From Panulirus ornatus (taxonomy: Eukaryota > Arthropoda > Malacostraca > Decapoda > Palinuridae): a DNA stretch of 64,000 bases. Positions 52,845 to 62,305 of the stretch are shown in pieces; position 1 is the stretch's first letter, and every line of letters begins with the position of its first letter. Below the pieces are notes generated by a model. That model saw nothing but the letters and a program-made list of their open reading frames with translations, was not told where the DNA came from and ran no database searches. The translations under genes and the position numbers were made by a program. The stretch spans positions 4,661,820 through 4,725,819 of the forward strand of contig NC_092239.1 of assembly GCF_036320965.1 (NCBI RefSeq), read 5' to 3'.

Positions 52845-53410
52845 TTCTCATATCCTACTCATATTTCCTCAAGCTAAGGGTCCAAGACATACTTACACCT
52901 CCACAATGCTCCCACACGTACTAACACCTCGATACTGCCAAGCGTATATTCCCGTGTGTATTTTCAAACCCTCCCGTACAAACTTACGCTCCCCCATACT
53001 ACTGGTCATATTCACAGCCCACCAAACTCCTAGGAATACACCCCACCACAACCCCTGACATCCACATCCCTTACACTCTCAGACATACTCTCCCAGTCTT
53101 ACTAACACTCCTAAACATTCCTCCTATGTATAGATATATATATCTACACATCCACACAGCTGGACATACTTAAGCCCCTTCACACGCCTAGATATACACT
53201 CCCAGATAAACTTACAACTCGCAGGCCTAACGATACTTACGCTCTCAAATATACTCCTCTACACTCCCAGATATACAACCACACTCTTCCAGATACACTC
53301 ACTAAACTCCCAGACATACACCGACACCCTCCAAGATATATACCACTCTCCCAGCCATACAACCTCACTCACAGCCCCGTAAACCCACCACTACCCCCCG
53401 ATATACATTC
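52845..53410 (+). repeat. Decayed minisatellite, ACACTCCCAGATATACTTACAC-like
   Basis: Over twenty imperfect units of about 20-24 bp with the pattern CTCCCAGAYATAC then ACACY or CTTACAC. Clearest at 53060-53360. The strand is nearly G-free, a strong strand asymmetry. Confidence 0.65.
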
Positions 53411-53847
53411 CCGAGACACCCTTAAGCTACCGTGCTACGAGAGCAATGTCTGACCGCTAATAACGGACCCCAGTATTGGAGGGGCCAAACCTCGTGACTA
53501 CGGCTTATCAACTGGTCAGCACAGACTCGCCACTATCTGCCTCACGCACTCACCAGCAGCGTCACCCTGACACACAAGCACACACAGACACACGCACACA
53601 CATTAAGACACGCCACCAACAAGCTATTTTTTTCTGCTTCGTAATGCGACGATAAGATCGCCTTGTTGTGCCAGGAGGCGATACGGCCAAGAGGTAGTAG
53701 TTATCTACAGCACGTTAGGTCGGCCCCTGTGTCGGCGAGCGGTGGTGGCGGTAGATACCGCGGTGTTGGTCACTGTGGAGGGCTGCTACAGTGGCATGTG
53801 TACATGCTCAGTGTCTGGTGATGATCACTGTGCTTGCATCTCTACCA

Positions 53848-53850
<3 letters not shown>

Positions 53851-53919
<69 letters not shown>
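53851..53919. repeat. (AT)n microsatellite
   Basis: About 69 bp, abutting element copy 2. Confidence 0.98.
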
Positions 53920-53922
<3 letters not shown>

Positions 53923-54085
53923 TCTATGAGTCCACGGGGAAAATGAAACACGATAAGTTCCCAAGTGCAATCTCGTGTAATAATCACATCATCAGGGGAG
54001 ACACAAGAGAGAAATATAAGTTGGTTGATATATATCGAGGAGACGAAGCTTGGACGCCATTTGGTAAACAGGCGGATTATATAAG
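53920..54085 (-). mobile_element. Hammerhead-like (Penelope-like?) element copy 2
   Basis: Inverted relative to copy 1, about 1.7 kb away, with the same extent (GAGTCCACGGGG end to ACGCCATTTGGTAAAC). On the minus strand the CTGATGA core remains, but the GAAA position reads GAGA, so the hammerhead-like core is broken here. Outer end abuts an AT tract. Confidence 0.6.
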
Positions 54086-54293
54086 TGCACGTATGTGTGT
54101 TTCCTTATCATTATAATTATCAACCGTAATTACTGGATCATGGCTCAAACTTCCACGGTTCTATTACCTTACCGTGTGGTCGAGGGAAATGCTTCTTCAC
54201 ATCCTCCCTGAAACCGTTCTTGCCTAACATCCTGTCTTGTCTCGTCCTACGTGTATGGCGTGACGCCTCACTTCAAAGAACTGTAGTGACCCC

Positions 54294-54358
54294 CTTGAGC
54301 CCGACGGTACGACCCTTGAGCACGAATGTATGACCCCTGAGTACTACAGTACTGCTCT
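54294..54358 (+). repeat. Dispersed family C units, plus orientation
   Basis: CCCTTGAGCCCGACGGTACG, then ACCCTTGAGCACGAATGTAT and CCCCTGAGTACTACAG. Faces an opposite-orientation array at 54388-54501. Confidence 0.85.
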
Positions 54359-54379
54359 TATGGGTCAGGTCAAAGGCTA

Positions 54380-54590
54380 GGATATCACACACAAGGGTCA
54401 TAACATCGTGCCTCAAGGCTTGTGCACAAAGGTCGTGCACTCGTGCTCAAGGGTCGTGCAGTCGTGTTCAAAGGTCGTGCAGTCGTGGTCAACGGGATGT
54501 TTGTGGAACGGCTTCCTTCACCGAGACTCGAACCCATGCTCTGACAGGTCGCAGCGCTAACCATTGCACTATGAAGGCTCGTGTGTGTGA
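54380..54590 (-). mobile_element. tRNA-derived SINE with family C minisatellite tail
   Basis: Minus strand: A box TAGTGCAATGGTTAGCG (54555-54571) and B box GGTTCGAGTCT (54524-54534) in ATGGGTTCGAGTCTCGG, both close to tRNA consensus. After about 35 bp come four or more units of GACTGCACGACCTTTGAACA-type family C repeat (54388-54501). So one contiguous unit joins a pol III head to the dispersed 22-bp repeat. Confidence 0.65.
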
Positions 54591-56272
54591 GTGTGTTTTG
54601 TATATGCTCTTTAGAAAACTGATACAAATTATATATGTTATCAAAAGAGTAATATCAATGACTCTTTTGGATGTTAAAAGACTATAATCATCAATAAATT
54701 TCAACCTGAGCTGTCTGAAATTAAAAACATTGGCACACTAATTATGTATAAAAGTTAATACATATTTGAATGCTATATAAACATATAGAAAAAATAAGTA
54801 AATATATATCATCCTTTTCTAGATAAATACGTATTGGTTATTTTGCCGACTAGTCGGCATTGCTAGGTCAACCGTTATCTTGCCATAAGTCTATCTTCGA
54901 CATTATTACCCCTTCCGCTACCTCTGAGTTACAGCTAGATAGACTAGGCTAGTTTGGGAAGCCTCCCAGTTGGAGATTAGGTGAGACTGATTGGTGCGAC
55001 TATCTTAACCCAACACTTTCCTTAAACAAAGAAGATACATCCAGCAAAAAAAGCGGATGCAAAAAAAAAAAAATAAATAAATAAATAAAATAAGAATAAA
55101 AAATAAAAATAAATAAAAAATAAATAAATAAACTAGGTAAAATATCATTTAACCTACCCGTGCCCTTATGTTGTCAAAATAACAACTATGAATTATAACC
55201 AAGGGGGATATTCATTGTTTTAATTTGATAAGTCAATTAGAAGTTAGAATGTTATTATGCTTTCCCGAGTACATTATATTTAATTTATAGTTTCTGAAGG
55301 GAACGAAATATAAAAACGACTAAAATATTATCCACGGTGTAAAAAAAACTCAGTTATCTCACATTTACACTTAAGCAGGACTGGAAAATACCACGGAAAC
55401 GTTAGTGAGCCACGAAGCATTAGTATATTCAGTCAAAAAGTTTGGTAAATACACCTCACGTTACGAAAGAAAATACATAATCCCTCAGAAAAAAAAATTC
55501 TACATATTAGTCTTGTGACATACTTACCCACCCCAGGAAGCCTTAAAAGTGTAGTGATGGACAGCGACATATTAGGATATATGTTTTAGTGCACGCGCTA
55601 CCATCTCTGAAATATATGTTTTGTTGTGGGAGTTTATTTCTATTCATGTATTTCAGCCTACCCACCCGTTGCAGTCGTCGCATTCATATCGTCTGAAAAT
55701 ATAGTCAGTGAGCACGATAAAAATACGGCATTTCGTTATGATGGCCGGGCCATTTTACCCAGAGCTTGTACCTTCGCTCAAAAAGATTAGGATTGAATTC
55801 AAAGATCGGGAAAGAACAGAATGTAGTTGTATCTTATGAACGACAGAGAACTACTGATCCAACAACAACAACAACAACAAATGTTGAAAACTAACAGTGG
55901 GCGACTGTTCGAGCAATCCTTGGCTGATTTTAGGGGACGCCATAATGTTGCGTGGCGCGCCACACGCGAAGTTTCCATTTTCTTTTCCATATTCACCAAT
56001 GAATTCATACCATAATTATAAACCCCAGTAAGCTTACACACACAAAAAAAAGATTAAAAATAAAAAATAAAACATATGCATTTACACAAATATTTAATCA
56101 TGGTGTTTTACAAACGTTAGTAGAACGTAAACATTATAACCTAATTCAGGTCTTAAAAAATGGGTCATCATGCACAGCCTGCTCGTGTAAACATACTGCA
56201 GAGTTGCAGGTTTCTAGAATGTGATCACTGTTGTTGTTTTGTCTGGACTGCGGCAGGTGGCGCTACACTTGC
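54591..56272. other. Unique AT-rich sequence, no gene recognised
   Basis: Contains an imperfect (TAAA)n/A-rich tract at 55061-55132 and a (CAA)6 tract at 55859-55880. Nothing else recognised. Confidence 0.5.
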
Positions 56273-56349
56273 TGACGTCATGTAACTGTTGGAGATTCAC
56301 TTTCTTTAGAGAAAGTTCGTTTACTCGGACGTTACTCCTTCAGGTAAGT
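56273..56349 (+). promoter_or_regulatory. CRE with downstream consensus splice donor
   Basis: Exact TGACGTCA at 56273-56280 in TTGCTGACGTCATGTAAC. Then about 60 bp with CTTTCTTTAGAGAAAG, and a perfect donor CAG|GTAAGT with the junction at 56343/56344. It would suit a short non-coding first exon. No coding exon found downstream. Confidence 0.3.
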
Positions 56350-56723
56350 AACTTCATATTTTGGTCAGATTCAGATTTAATTGTACTGTAAGAGACCCCA
56401 AGTATAGCAGATTACTTGGTCCTAAAGGAGGACTTTTTTGGAGGCAATTAAATTTAGGTACATGACGTATGACATCCTTAATTACTGTAGCATTACGAAC
56501 GCGGTAAGGAGGAGTCTCCCCCATAACCTCACTTCAAGCATAAAATTATCTAATAACTGGCGACACCCAGCAGCTATCTCAACACGCGTCAAGCGCTGTT
56601 CTTAAATAGAAAACATTAGTGTCAAGGATCAGCAAGCAGGTTAGCAAAAGAATAGTGACAGGTCATGTTTACAGCTAATTCCTCAGAGGAAAATATGCAC
56701 ATAATGGATAAATCTTCGTAAAG

Positions 56724-56726
<3 letters not shown>

Positions 56727-56795
<69 letters not shown>
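56727..56795. repeat. (AT)n microsatellite
   Basis: About 69 bp, left flank of the SINE at 56796. Confidence 0.98.
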
Positions 56796-56799
<4 letters not shown>

Positions 56800-57017
56800 G
56801 GGGATAGGGGAGAAAGAATACTTCCCACGTATTCCCTGCGTGTCGTAGAAGGCGACTAAAAGGAGCGGGGGCTGGAAATCCTCCCCTCTCGTTTTTTTTT
56901 TTTTTTAATTTTCCAAAAGAAGGAACAGAGAAGGGGGCCAGGTGAGGATATTCCCTCAAAGGCCCAGTCCTCTGTTCTTAACGCTACCTCGCTATCGCGG
57001 GAAATGGCGAATAGTAT

Positions 57018-57037
<20 letters not shown>
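56796..57037 (+). mobile_element. SINE/short LINE-dependent element with poly(A)
   Basis: Starts CCCTGGGGATAGGGGAG, includes CTGCGTGTCGTAGAAGGCGA, an internal T run (56890-56905) and ends CGCTACCTCGCTATCGCGGG, then AAATGGCGAATAGTATG and about 19 A (57019-57037). The last 45-50 bp match the 3' end of the LINE at 57321-57709 (CGCTACCTCGCAAACGCGGG then AGACAGCGACAAAGTA and poly(A)). No open frame. AT tracts on both sides mask any target-site duplication. Confidence 0.7.

Positions 57038-57098
<61 letters not shown>
57038..57098. repeat. (AT)n microsatellite
   Basis: About 61 bp between the SINE poly(A) and the palindromic element. Confidence 0.98.
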
Positions 57099-57101
<3 letters not shown>

Positions 57102-57272
57102 TCCACGGGGAAAATGAAACACGATAAGTTCCTAAGTGCACTTTCGTGTAATAATCACATCATCAGGGGAGACACGAGAGAAATATTTCTCTCTTGTGTC
57201 TCCCCTGATGATGTGACTATTACACGAAAGTGCACTTGGGAACTTATCGTGTTTCATTTTCCCCGTGGACTC
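57099..57272. mobile_element. 174-bp head-to-head palindrome of hammerhead-like element
   Basis: Left arm (57099-57184) and right arm (57185-57272) are reverse complements with about two substitutions and a 2-base indel, meeting with no spacer at AAATATTT. Each arm is the outer 86-88 bp of the element at 52088 and 53920. The right arm, plus strand, carries CTGATGA (57205-57211), GTG/CAC helix II (57213-57215/57223-57225), GAAA (57226-57229), AG-TGCA-CT helix III (57229-57236), T57237 as the H17 base and a TCCC/GGGA helix I (57201-57204/57238-57241). The left arm keeps the core on the minus strand. Confidence 0.8.
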
Positions 57273-57320
57273 ACAGGAATATCTTGATCACGCGCAAAAT
57301 TGTGATCCTTTCCAATATAT
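57273..57320 (+). mobile_element. Outer terminal segment of the palindromic element
   Basis: ACAGGAATATCTTGATCACG, CGCAAAATTGTGATCCTTTC, CAATATAT. GATCAC and GTGATC form a small inverted repeat. The same segment, inverted, forms the left part of 28798-28872. The LINE at 57321 is inserted at its end. Confidence 0.65.
57308..57320 (+). repeat. Target-site duplication, left copy (13 bp)
   Basis: CTTTCCAATATAT, repeated exactly at 57710-57722. Flanks the LINE fragment. Confidence 0.8.
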
Positions 57321-57709
57321 TTTTTTTTCTTTTTTTTTTTTTTTTTTTTTTACTTTGTCGCTGTCTCCCGCGTTTGCGAGGTAGCGCAAGGAAACAGACG
57401 AAAGAAATGCCCCCCCCCCCCATACACATGTACATACACACGTCCACACACGCAAATATACATACCTACACAGCTTTCCATGGTTTACCCCAGACGCTTC
57501 ACATGCCTTGATTCAATCCACTGACAGCACGTCAACCCCTGTATACCACATCGCTCCAATTCACTCTATTCCTTGCCCTCCTTTCACCCTCCTGCATGTT
57601 CAGGCCCCGATCACACAAAATCTTTTTCACTCCATCTTTCCACCTCCAATTTGGTCTCCCTCTTCTCCTCGTTCCCTCCACCTCCGACACATATATCCTC
57701 TTGGTCAAT
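57321..57709 (-). mobile_element. 5'-truncated LINE 3' end with poly(A)
   Basis: Minus-strand order: RT C-terminal tail (57717-57532), stop, about 180 bp 3' UTR with CGCTACCTCGCAAACGCGGG, then poly(A) seen as T runs at 57321-57351. A perfect 13-bp direct repeat flanks it, as expected of target-primed reverse transcription. The insert sits inside the terminal segment of the palindromic element, so it is younger than that element. A (C)13 run lies at 57410-57422. Confidence 0.85.
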
Positions 57710-57717
57710 CTTTCCAA
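57532..57717 (-). pseudogene. LINE reverse transcriptase C-terminal tail
   Basis: About 60 codons open to a TGA stop. The translation has RLTKRIYVSEVEGTRRRGRP, then W.DGV, RGLN, E..RRA.NR..W. This is the tail that follows the RT thumb in many CR1/Jockey-type non-LTR retrotransposons. All catalytic RT motifs are missing through 5' truncation, which cuts at the microsatellite border. Not a host gene. Confidence 0.85.
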
Positions 57718-57722
57718 TATAT
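57710..57722 (+). repeat. Target-site duplication, right copy (13 bp)
   Basis: Exact repeat of 57308-57320; runs directly into the following AT tract. Confidence 0.8.
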
Positions 57723-57724
57723 AT

Positions 57725-57801
<77 letters not shown>
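57723..57801. repeat. (AT)n microsatellite
   Basis: AT run to 57801 with one CA interruption near 57726; the original continuation of the palindromic element's end before LINE insertion. Confidence 0.97.
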
Positions 57802-57804
<3 letters not shown>

Positions 57805-58283
57805 TCTGGATGGCTCTACACCATAGTCTTACATGGGAAAGCCCCTAATGAAGAATGTGCTAGTTCAGGAAACATTATTGTGATTTCGCAACCCTACCAA
57901 TATAGCCAATGCAATGGCGTTTCACTCCTGGGAGCGGCATGTATCAAGGTAGGGTAGTCGGAATCCGGTACTCCATTGGTGGAGGAGTACCACGCGCGCC
58001 CTGTGATTGGTCAGTACGCAACACACCACAGTGACGCTGCACGCTCCACTCATGCTGACCCACGTGAGACGTTACTTGTATATATTCTATGTTGCCGCAG
58101 AGATAGAATATCTACAGCCCCATCTTCCTCCTTCAGCACAGGATAGGTGTCGAGTTAAATTATCATCTACCTCTTTCACCTCCTCATTTAAACAGAAAGG
58201 ACGTTGCGGTAGATAATCTTTCGCTGTCGCTTCCTCATCTACACAGGCACCTCGCAACACTCGCCTCCAACCTATGACCTAGT
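57802..58283. other. Unique sequence with inverted CCAAT boxes
   Basis: CCATTGG at 57972-57978 and GTGATTGGTCAG at 58002-58013 are inverted CCAAT (NF-Y) boxes about 30 bp apart beside CGCGCG; CACGTG lies at 58061. Promoter-like but unsupported by an exon. Confidence 0.3.
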
Positions 58284-58622
58284 TTGGTAATGCTGTTGCA
58301 GCCTGTGATTACGACGTGGATTGTTGGTCTCAAAGCCCCACACTCCTACAGGAAGGTGTATTTTCGTTTCACAGTAGCCGGCATCTTGATTCAATACGAT
58401 GAAAAAAGGATGAGGTTCAGAGAAATATATGGATCATGCAGGCAGACAACACGACAGGTTATGTCACAGCCTCGCTTATCGTCACCATATTTAGAAGAAA
58501 TACCTCCAGACCTTCGCATTCTGCCCTTTTCTGGAAGGGCTCCGCAAAAATCGATGCCAGTTTTAGCTATTTATGACAAACGTAATTTTCCAGTCCCTGC
58601 ATCGATGCCAAACCAGGAGTAA
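58284..58622 (+). CDS. Weak candidate exon, hypothetical
   Basis: About 112 codons open to TAA, preceded by TGTTGCAG, which could be a splice acceptor. Translation contains KAPHSYRKVYFRFTVAGI and YLEEIPPDLRILPFSGRAP. Composition is protein-like and not repeat-derived. No family recognised and no partner exon found; chance is a real alternative. Confidence 0.18.
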   Translation: MVMLLQPVITTWIVGLKAPHSYRKVYFRFTVAGILIQYDEKRMRFREIYGSCRQTTRQVMSQPRLSSPYLEEIPPDLRILPFSGRAPQKSMPVLAIYDKRNFPVPASMPNQE

Positions 58623-59199
58623 CCTAGTTTAGGATTCTCGATGGAGCATGTGCAGTATGGCAGGGCGTGGCATTATTGATCGACTAATGTGGAACAGTTG
58701 CTCCCTCCACTGACGATTTTTGTACTGGACAGATTGCTAGAAGTTTATACAGTGCTCAAGACGTCTGTCTGGTGGAAGAAAAAAATATATACGCACAGTC
58801 ATGGAACAATTTTCTCATTCTTAGATCTAACCTAGTTTCTCACAATAGTATATCATATCCAAATCCGCTTCTCTGGTCATGATAACATTGTCAATATTGC
58901 TCTGATATCAAGCGACCTTCACCTGTCATGTTTACTGATATCTTTTTGTCCAGTAGATCAAGATGCTTCCCCCCCCCCCTCCCCAGGCCTTTTTTTGTGC
59001 ATCAAAATAAGTATTAAGTGATTCTTTAGTATAAAGTTAGTTGCATTATACTACAGACGAGCGTTCAGAATCACTGCCTACAGTAAATGTTGTCGTCATA
59101 ACTTTTCCATTGTAATCTAAATCGAGAACCATGTATTTACATAATGAGATGTTCAAAATACTTCGGTTGCTGGTTATAAACATATCAACAACCATAATG
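58623..59199. other. Unique sequence, no gene recognised
   Basis: A C run of about 10 near 58969. No other structure. Confidence 0.45.
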
Positions 59200-59370
59200 A
59201 CCACGACAGTCGGTATCCATAAGCCCAAATAACCAAACTAATAGGGGACCCCATGAATACGCGAAAATCATCTTGAACTCCTAATGTGTTCACGATCATT
59301 TTAATGGTCGTAATAATCGTTGACGGCCTTAATGACCGTGGCACTTGATCAAAGCCCAAATAGCCAATCA
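59200..59370 (-). repeat. Two dispersed family A copies in tandem
   Basis: AAGCCCAAATAACCAA near 59222 and AAGCCCAAATAGCCAA near 59356 end two same-strand copies about 135 bp apart. The second has the fuller GACGGCCTTAATGACCGTGG block. Confidence 0.7.
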
Positions 59371-60251
59371 TTCTTAAACGAAAAACATAATAACTACATC
59401 AAAGTACATCAGTGTCAACAGCCCAACATCTAATAATATCCGTGATACTGGTAGCGAAGCTAAGGTGCCACTACTACCTTACCAATACAGACAGGCGGTG
59501 GGAGGGAGGTGCGGCAAGCGCAGTGCTATTATAATACTGTGTCAGGAGGGCGGCGGGGCTGAGAGGGAAAGTAAATATTGATCGTGCGGCCGCCATGGGG
59601 AGACTACACTGCCGCAGCTCGTACGCCTGGCGAGGTATTTCCTGAGATTTCTGCGAAATTTTGTGCTATGGCTGTCTGTCACAGAGAGAACTTCTAGTTC
59701 TTAACATAATTACCATACATCACTATCTACTTTAACATTATTCACAGTGCCAATGGATTTTTGTTAAGGCCTCTTTAAATCACGATGTTGACCTAGAGAC
59801 GGTATTATAAATAGAGTCGGTAGAGCCATGTTTGCAACACCGTCCGTCAAGTGTTTTTCTTAGAGGGTGACAGTATTTCACTTGGCGTAGGGTGGATGTA
59901 TGAGTCAGTCCATAAGCATACGCCCGTCACTTGGCTCATTGACTCGAACATCCTTTGAATGTTGACATCTGAGCTTACATGGCCGAGCTCGTCTGTCTTA
60001 TGGTTATCAACGAAAATGCTATACGAGATGAACAGTAAGTTCAGACCGAACTATTTTAAAATATCAACTTGCCTCAGTTTGCAACCTGTGATTATTCATT
60101 CCATGATTCCTAAATCAAGAGGTTCAGAGACAAAGCGTCAGCATTCCAAAGTTGTGAAGAAGAGTGTAAGTAGCAAGTAATACGACATACGAAAGACCTT
60201 TCGAATCAATTTAGGTGCAACAGTGCTACTTTCTAAACCGAGTATATATAT

Positions 60252-60252
<1 letters not shown>

Positions 60253-60320
<68 letters not shown>
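60253..60320. repeat. Compound (CT)n(AT)n microsatellite
   Basis: CT to about 60288, then AT to 60320. Confidence 0.98.
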
Positions 60321-60324
<4 letters not shown>

Positions 60325-61258
60325 ACTAAAAGGTTGATTGTGAAGAGCCTACTGCCTAAACGATAAAAAGTACTCGAGGTTTCCTTTTTTACAATAAATG
60401 TGTTCTTATCATCTCTTACTTTAAAGATATCAGCGAAGGCATAAAAATGTCGACTCTCTTGGGGGTAATGGCTAACTTGCCGTACATCTAATCCGATAAC
60501 AGTGCAAAGACAGTCTCTTGAGACAAGTACAGAGAAACCGAGAGGAAAAAATGAGGTAAGCAAGCCAAGGTATGTTTCCCCACAGCTGGTGCGAGGGCCA
60601 TCACTATTGTCAACCTGCGCATAACTTGCAGCAGTCTTCCTCACGTGCCCGGACCAGCTGTGTTGATGTAAACATTAACTACGCAAGATATACCGTCCAA
60701 TTTCTCTAGTCATGGTCAATGAACAGTGCTGGATGTAATGTTTTATCTTTAAATTGAGTAAGGGGATAACTTTTATAAATAGCGTAAATGGTAGCTTTCT
60801 GCATCAAACCTACAAAATTCTCTTTCTTACTGTCAGTCTGCATATATCAGTTCGTCTGTCTTTCTGTCTATTGATCAATCCCTCTATCTATCCGTCTTTA
60901 AGGAGTTTAAAGGTCAGCCTCTTAACAGATCAGGAAGGCAAACCTGTATTTCGTTCTTCGAGCAATGAAGTGTTTCACGCACACACCAAACTTTCTCCAA
61001 CTGTCGCTTCTCAAGGCTCCAGGAGCCATATCGAATACCTTCACTTCGGCAACAAAGTTGGTAACAGAGGCAGTTCGCCCTGCAAGGACATGATGAGGTT
61101 ACTGGGGATAAAATCTGGGGTTGTCAACCTTCGGCTGCTGGGTACCAGTTGGGCTCTTGCGTACCTTAAGAGAACCCATGGCATGCCTCTACGAGTACGC
61201 TTACAGCGGGTTGAAAAACTTACTCCCTAAGTGTGCGTTCAGACCATATCCCACGGGT
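60321..61258. other. Unique sequence, no credible gene
   Basis: A 158-codon plus frame (60754-61230) and a 168-codon minus frame (60138-60644) overlap here. The second includes IYIY and RERE microsatellite translation, and neither has a recognisable motif. Confidence 0.4.
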
Positions 61259-61261
61259 CCT

Positions 61262-61510
61262 CTACGATAGGCTTGGCATGGTTCGACCGACCGCTGAGGT
61301 TATAGCCCCTGGGTCAATTAAGCTAAGCTTAGCATAGTTCGTGCGTCCGTAAGCCACAGCGCCGGGTTCATTCATGCTAGGCTTAGCATGGTCCAAGCGT
61401 CCAACGATGCCATAGCCCCAGGAACACTTAGGTTCATTCATGCTACGCTTAACATCGCCTCGGGCTGCAGTTCATGCTACGCTTGACATCACCCCGGGCT
61501 GTGGTACGTT
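61262..61510 (+). repeat. Minisatellite with about 55-bp period
   Basis: Units with ATGCTAGGCTTAGCATGGTY, CGNGCGTCCG and CATAGCCCCGGG blocks begin near 61263, 61322, 61376, 61439 and 61473. The last two are shortened. TTCATTCATGCTA heads the later units. Confidence 0.75.
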
Positions 61511-61954
61511 GGGCTTAGTTTCTTCCAGGCAACACACACACGGAACACGTAGGCAGCACCAGCATCAATTTGTGTATCGTTGCTGTCTTTATACAATGCA
61601 AACGCCGGTGTTGACAGTGCTCTCAGCCGTGAGACATACAAATCATTTCAGTACGAAGACACGTACCTCAAAGGCCAGGCCATCATACCTAAGGAACGTA
61701 CCATCGCGGTCAAGACAAAGACTACCTTATCGGATATAAATGACGGATACAGTCTCATCCAACGTAGGCTCTAGGCAAAAACTATCGAAAGATTCTTTCA
61801 TTCAAAGATTTACTTAACATAAACTTTCTTCATTACATCACTTACATATAATAAATGTGCTTATGTTTCCCTTTCGATATGATAAACGAAAGAGCTTGCA
61901 GCTACATTTTCATTTCTGGGGTTTTATCTACATGTTATACACAAGATTGTATTC

Positions 61955-61957
<3 letters not shown>

Positions 61958-62014
<57 letters not shown>
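61958..62014. repeat. (AT)n microsatellite
   Basis: Pure run of about 57 bp. Confidence 0.98.
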
Positions 62015-62017
<3 letters not shown>

Positions 62018-62249
62018 GTTTACCAGAATACTGGCAGCAGCAAAGGGCTTCCATTGCTGGTATCAGCATATAAACATAAAGAAACCAGCAACAGTTTTCG
62101 TTGATGTTGATATATATTCTGATGGGAACCGTCTGGATCCCTGCTGCCAGGGTGATATAATGCAGAGAAAGCGTGTATGGCCTTCCAAGCATCTTTAGAA
62201 ACAGAAGGAGGTGTTCTCGTTATTTCGCTTGACGGTTACGAAATAACTC

Positions 62250-62305
62250 TGTCGGCCTAGTGAGCCTGACAATCGATAGGCCTAAAGCCGAGGTAACCAA
62301 CCAAC
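62250..62305 (-). repeat. Dispersed family A copy
   Basis: Minus reading TTGGTTGGTTACCTCGGC, TTTAGGCCTATCGATTGTCA; close to the 37243 copy. Confidence 0.7.

Noticed and set aside
57230..57957. Plus-strand frames of 93 and 149 codons
   Set aside because: Antisense to the LINE 3' end and continuing into AT repeat; the coding strand of the element is minus.
60138..60644. 168-codon minus frame
   Set aside because: Contains IYIY and RERE microsatellite translation; the remaining part has no recognisable domain.
60754..61230. 158-codon plus frame
   Set aside because: Probably a non-ATG start, no motif, no splice context; kept only as a note.
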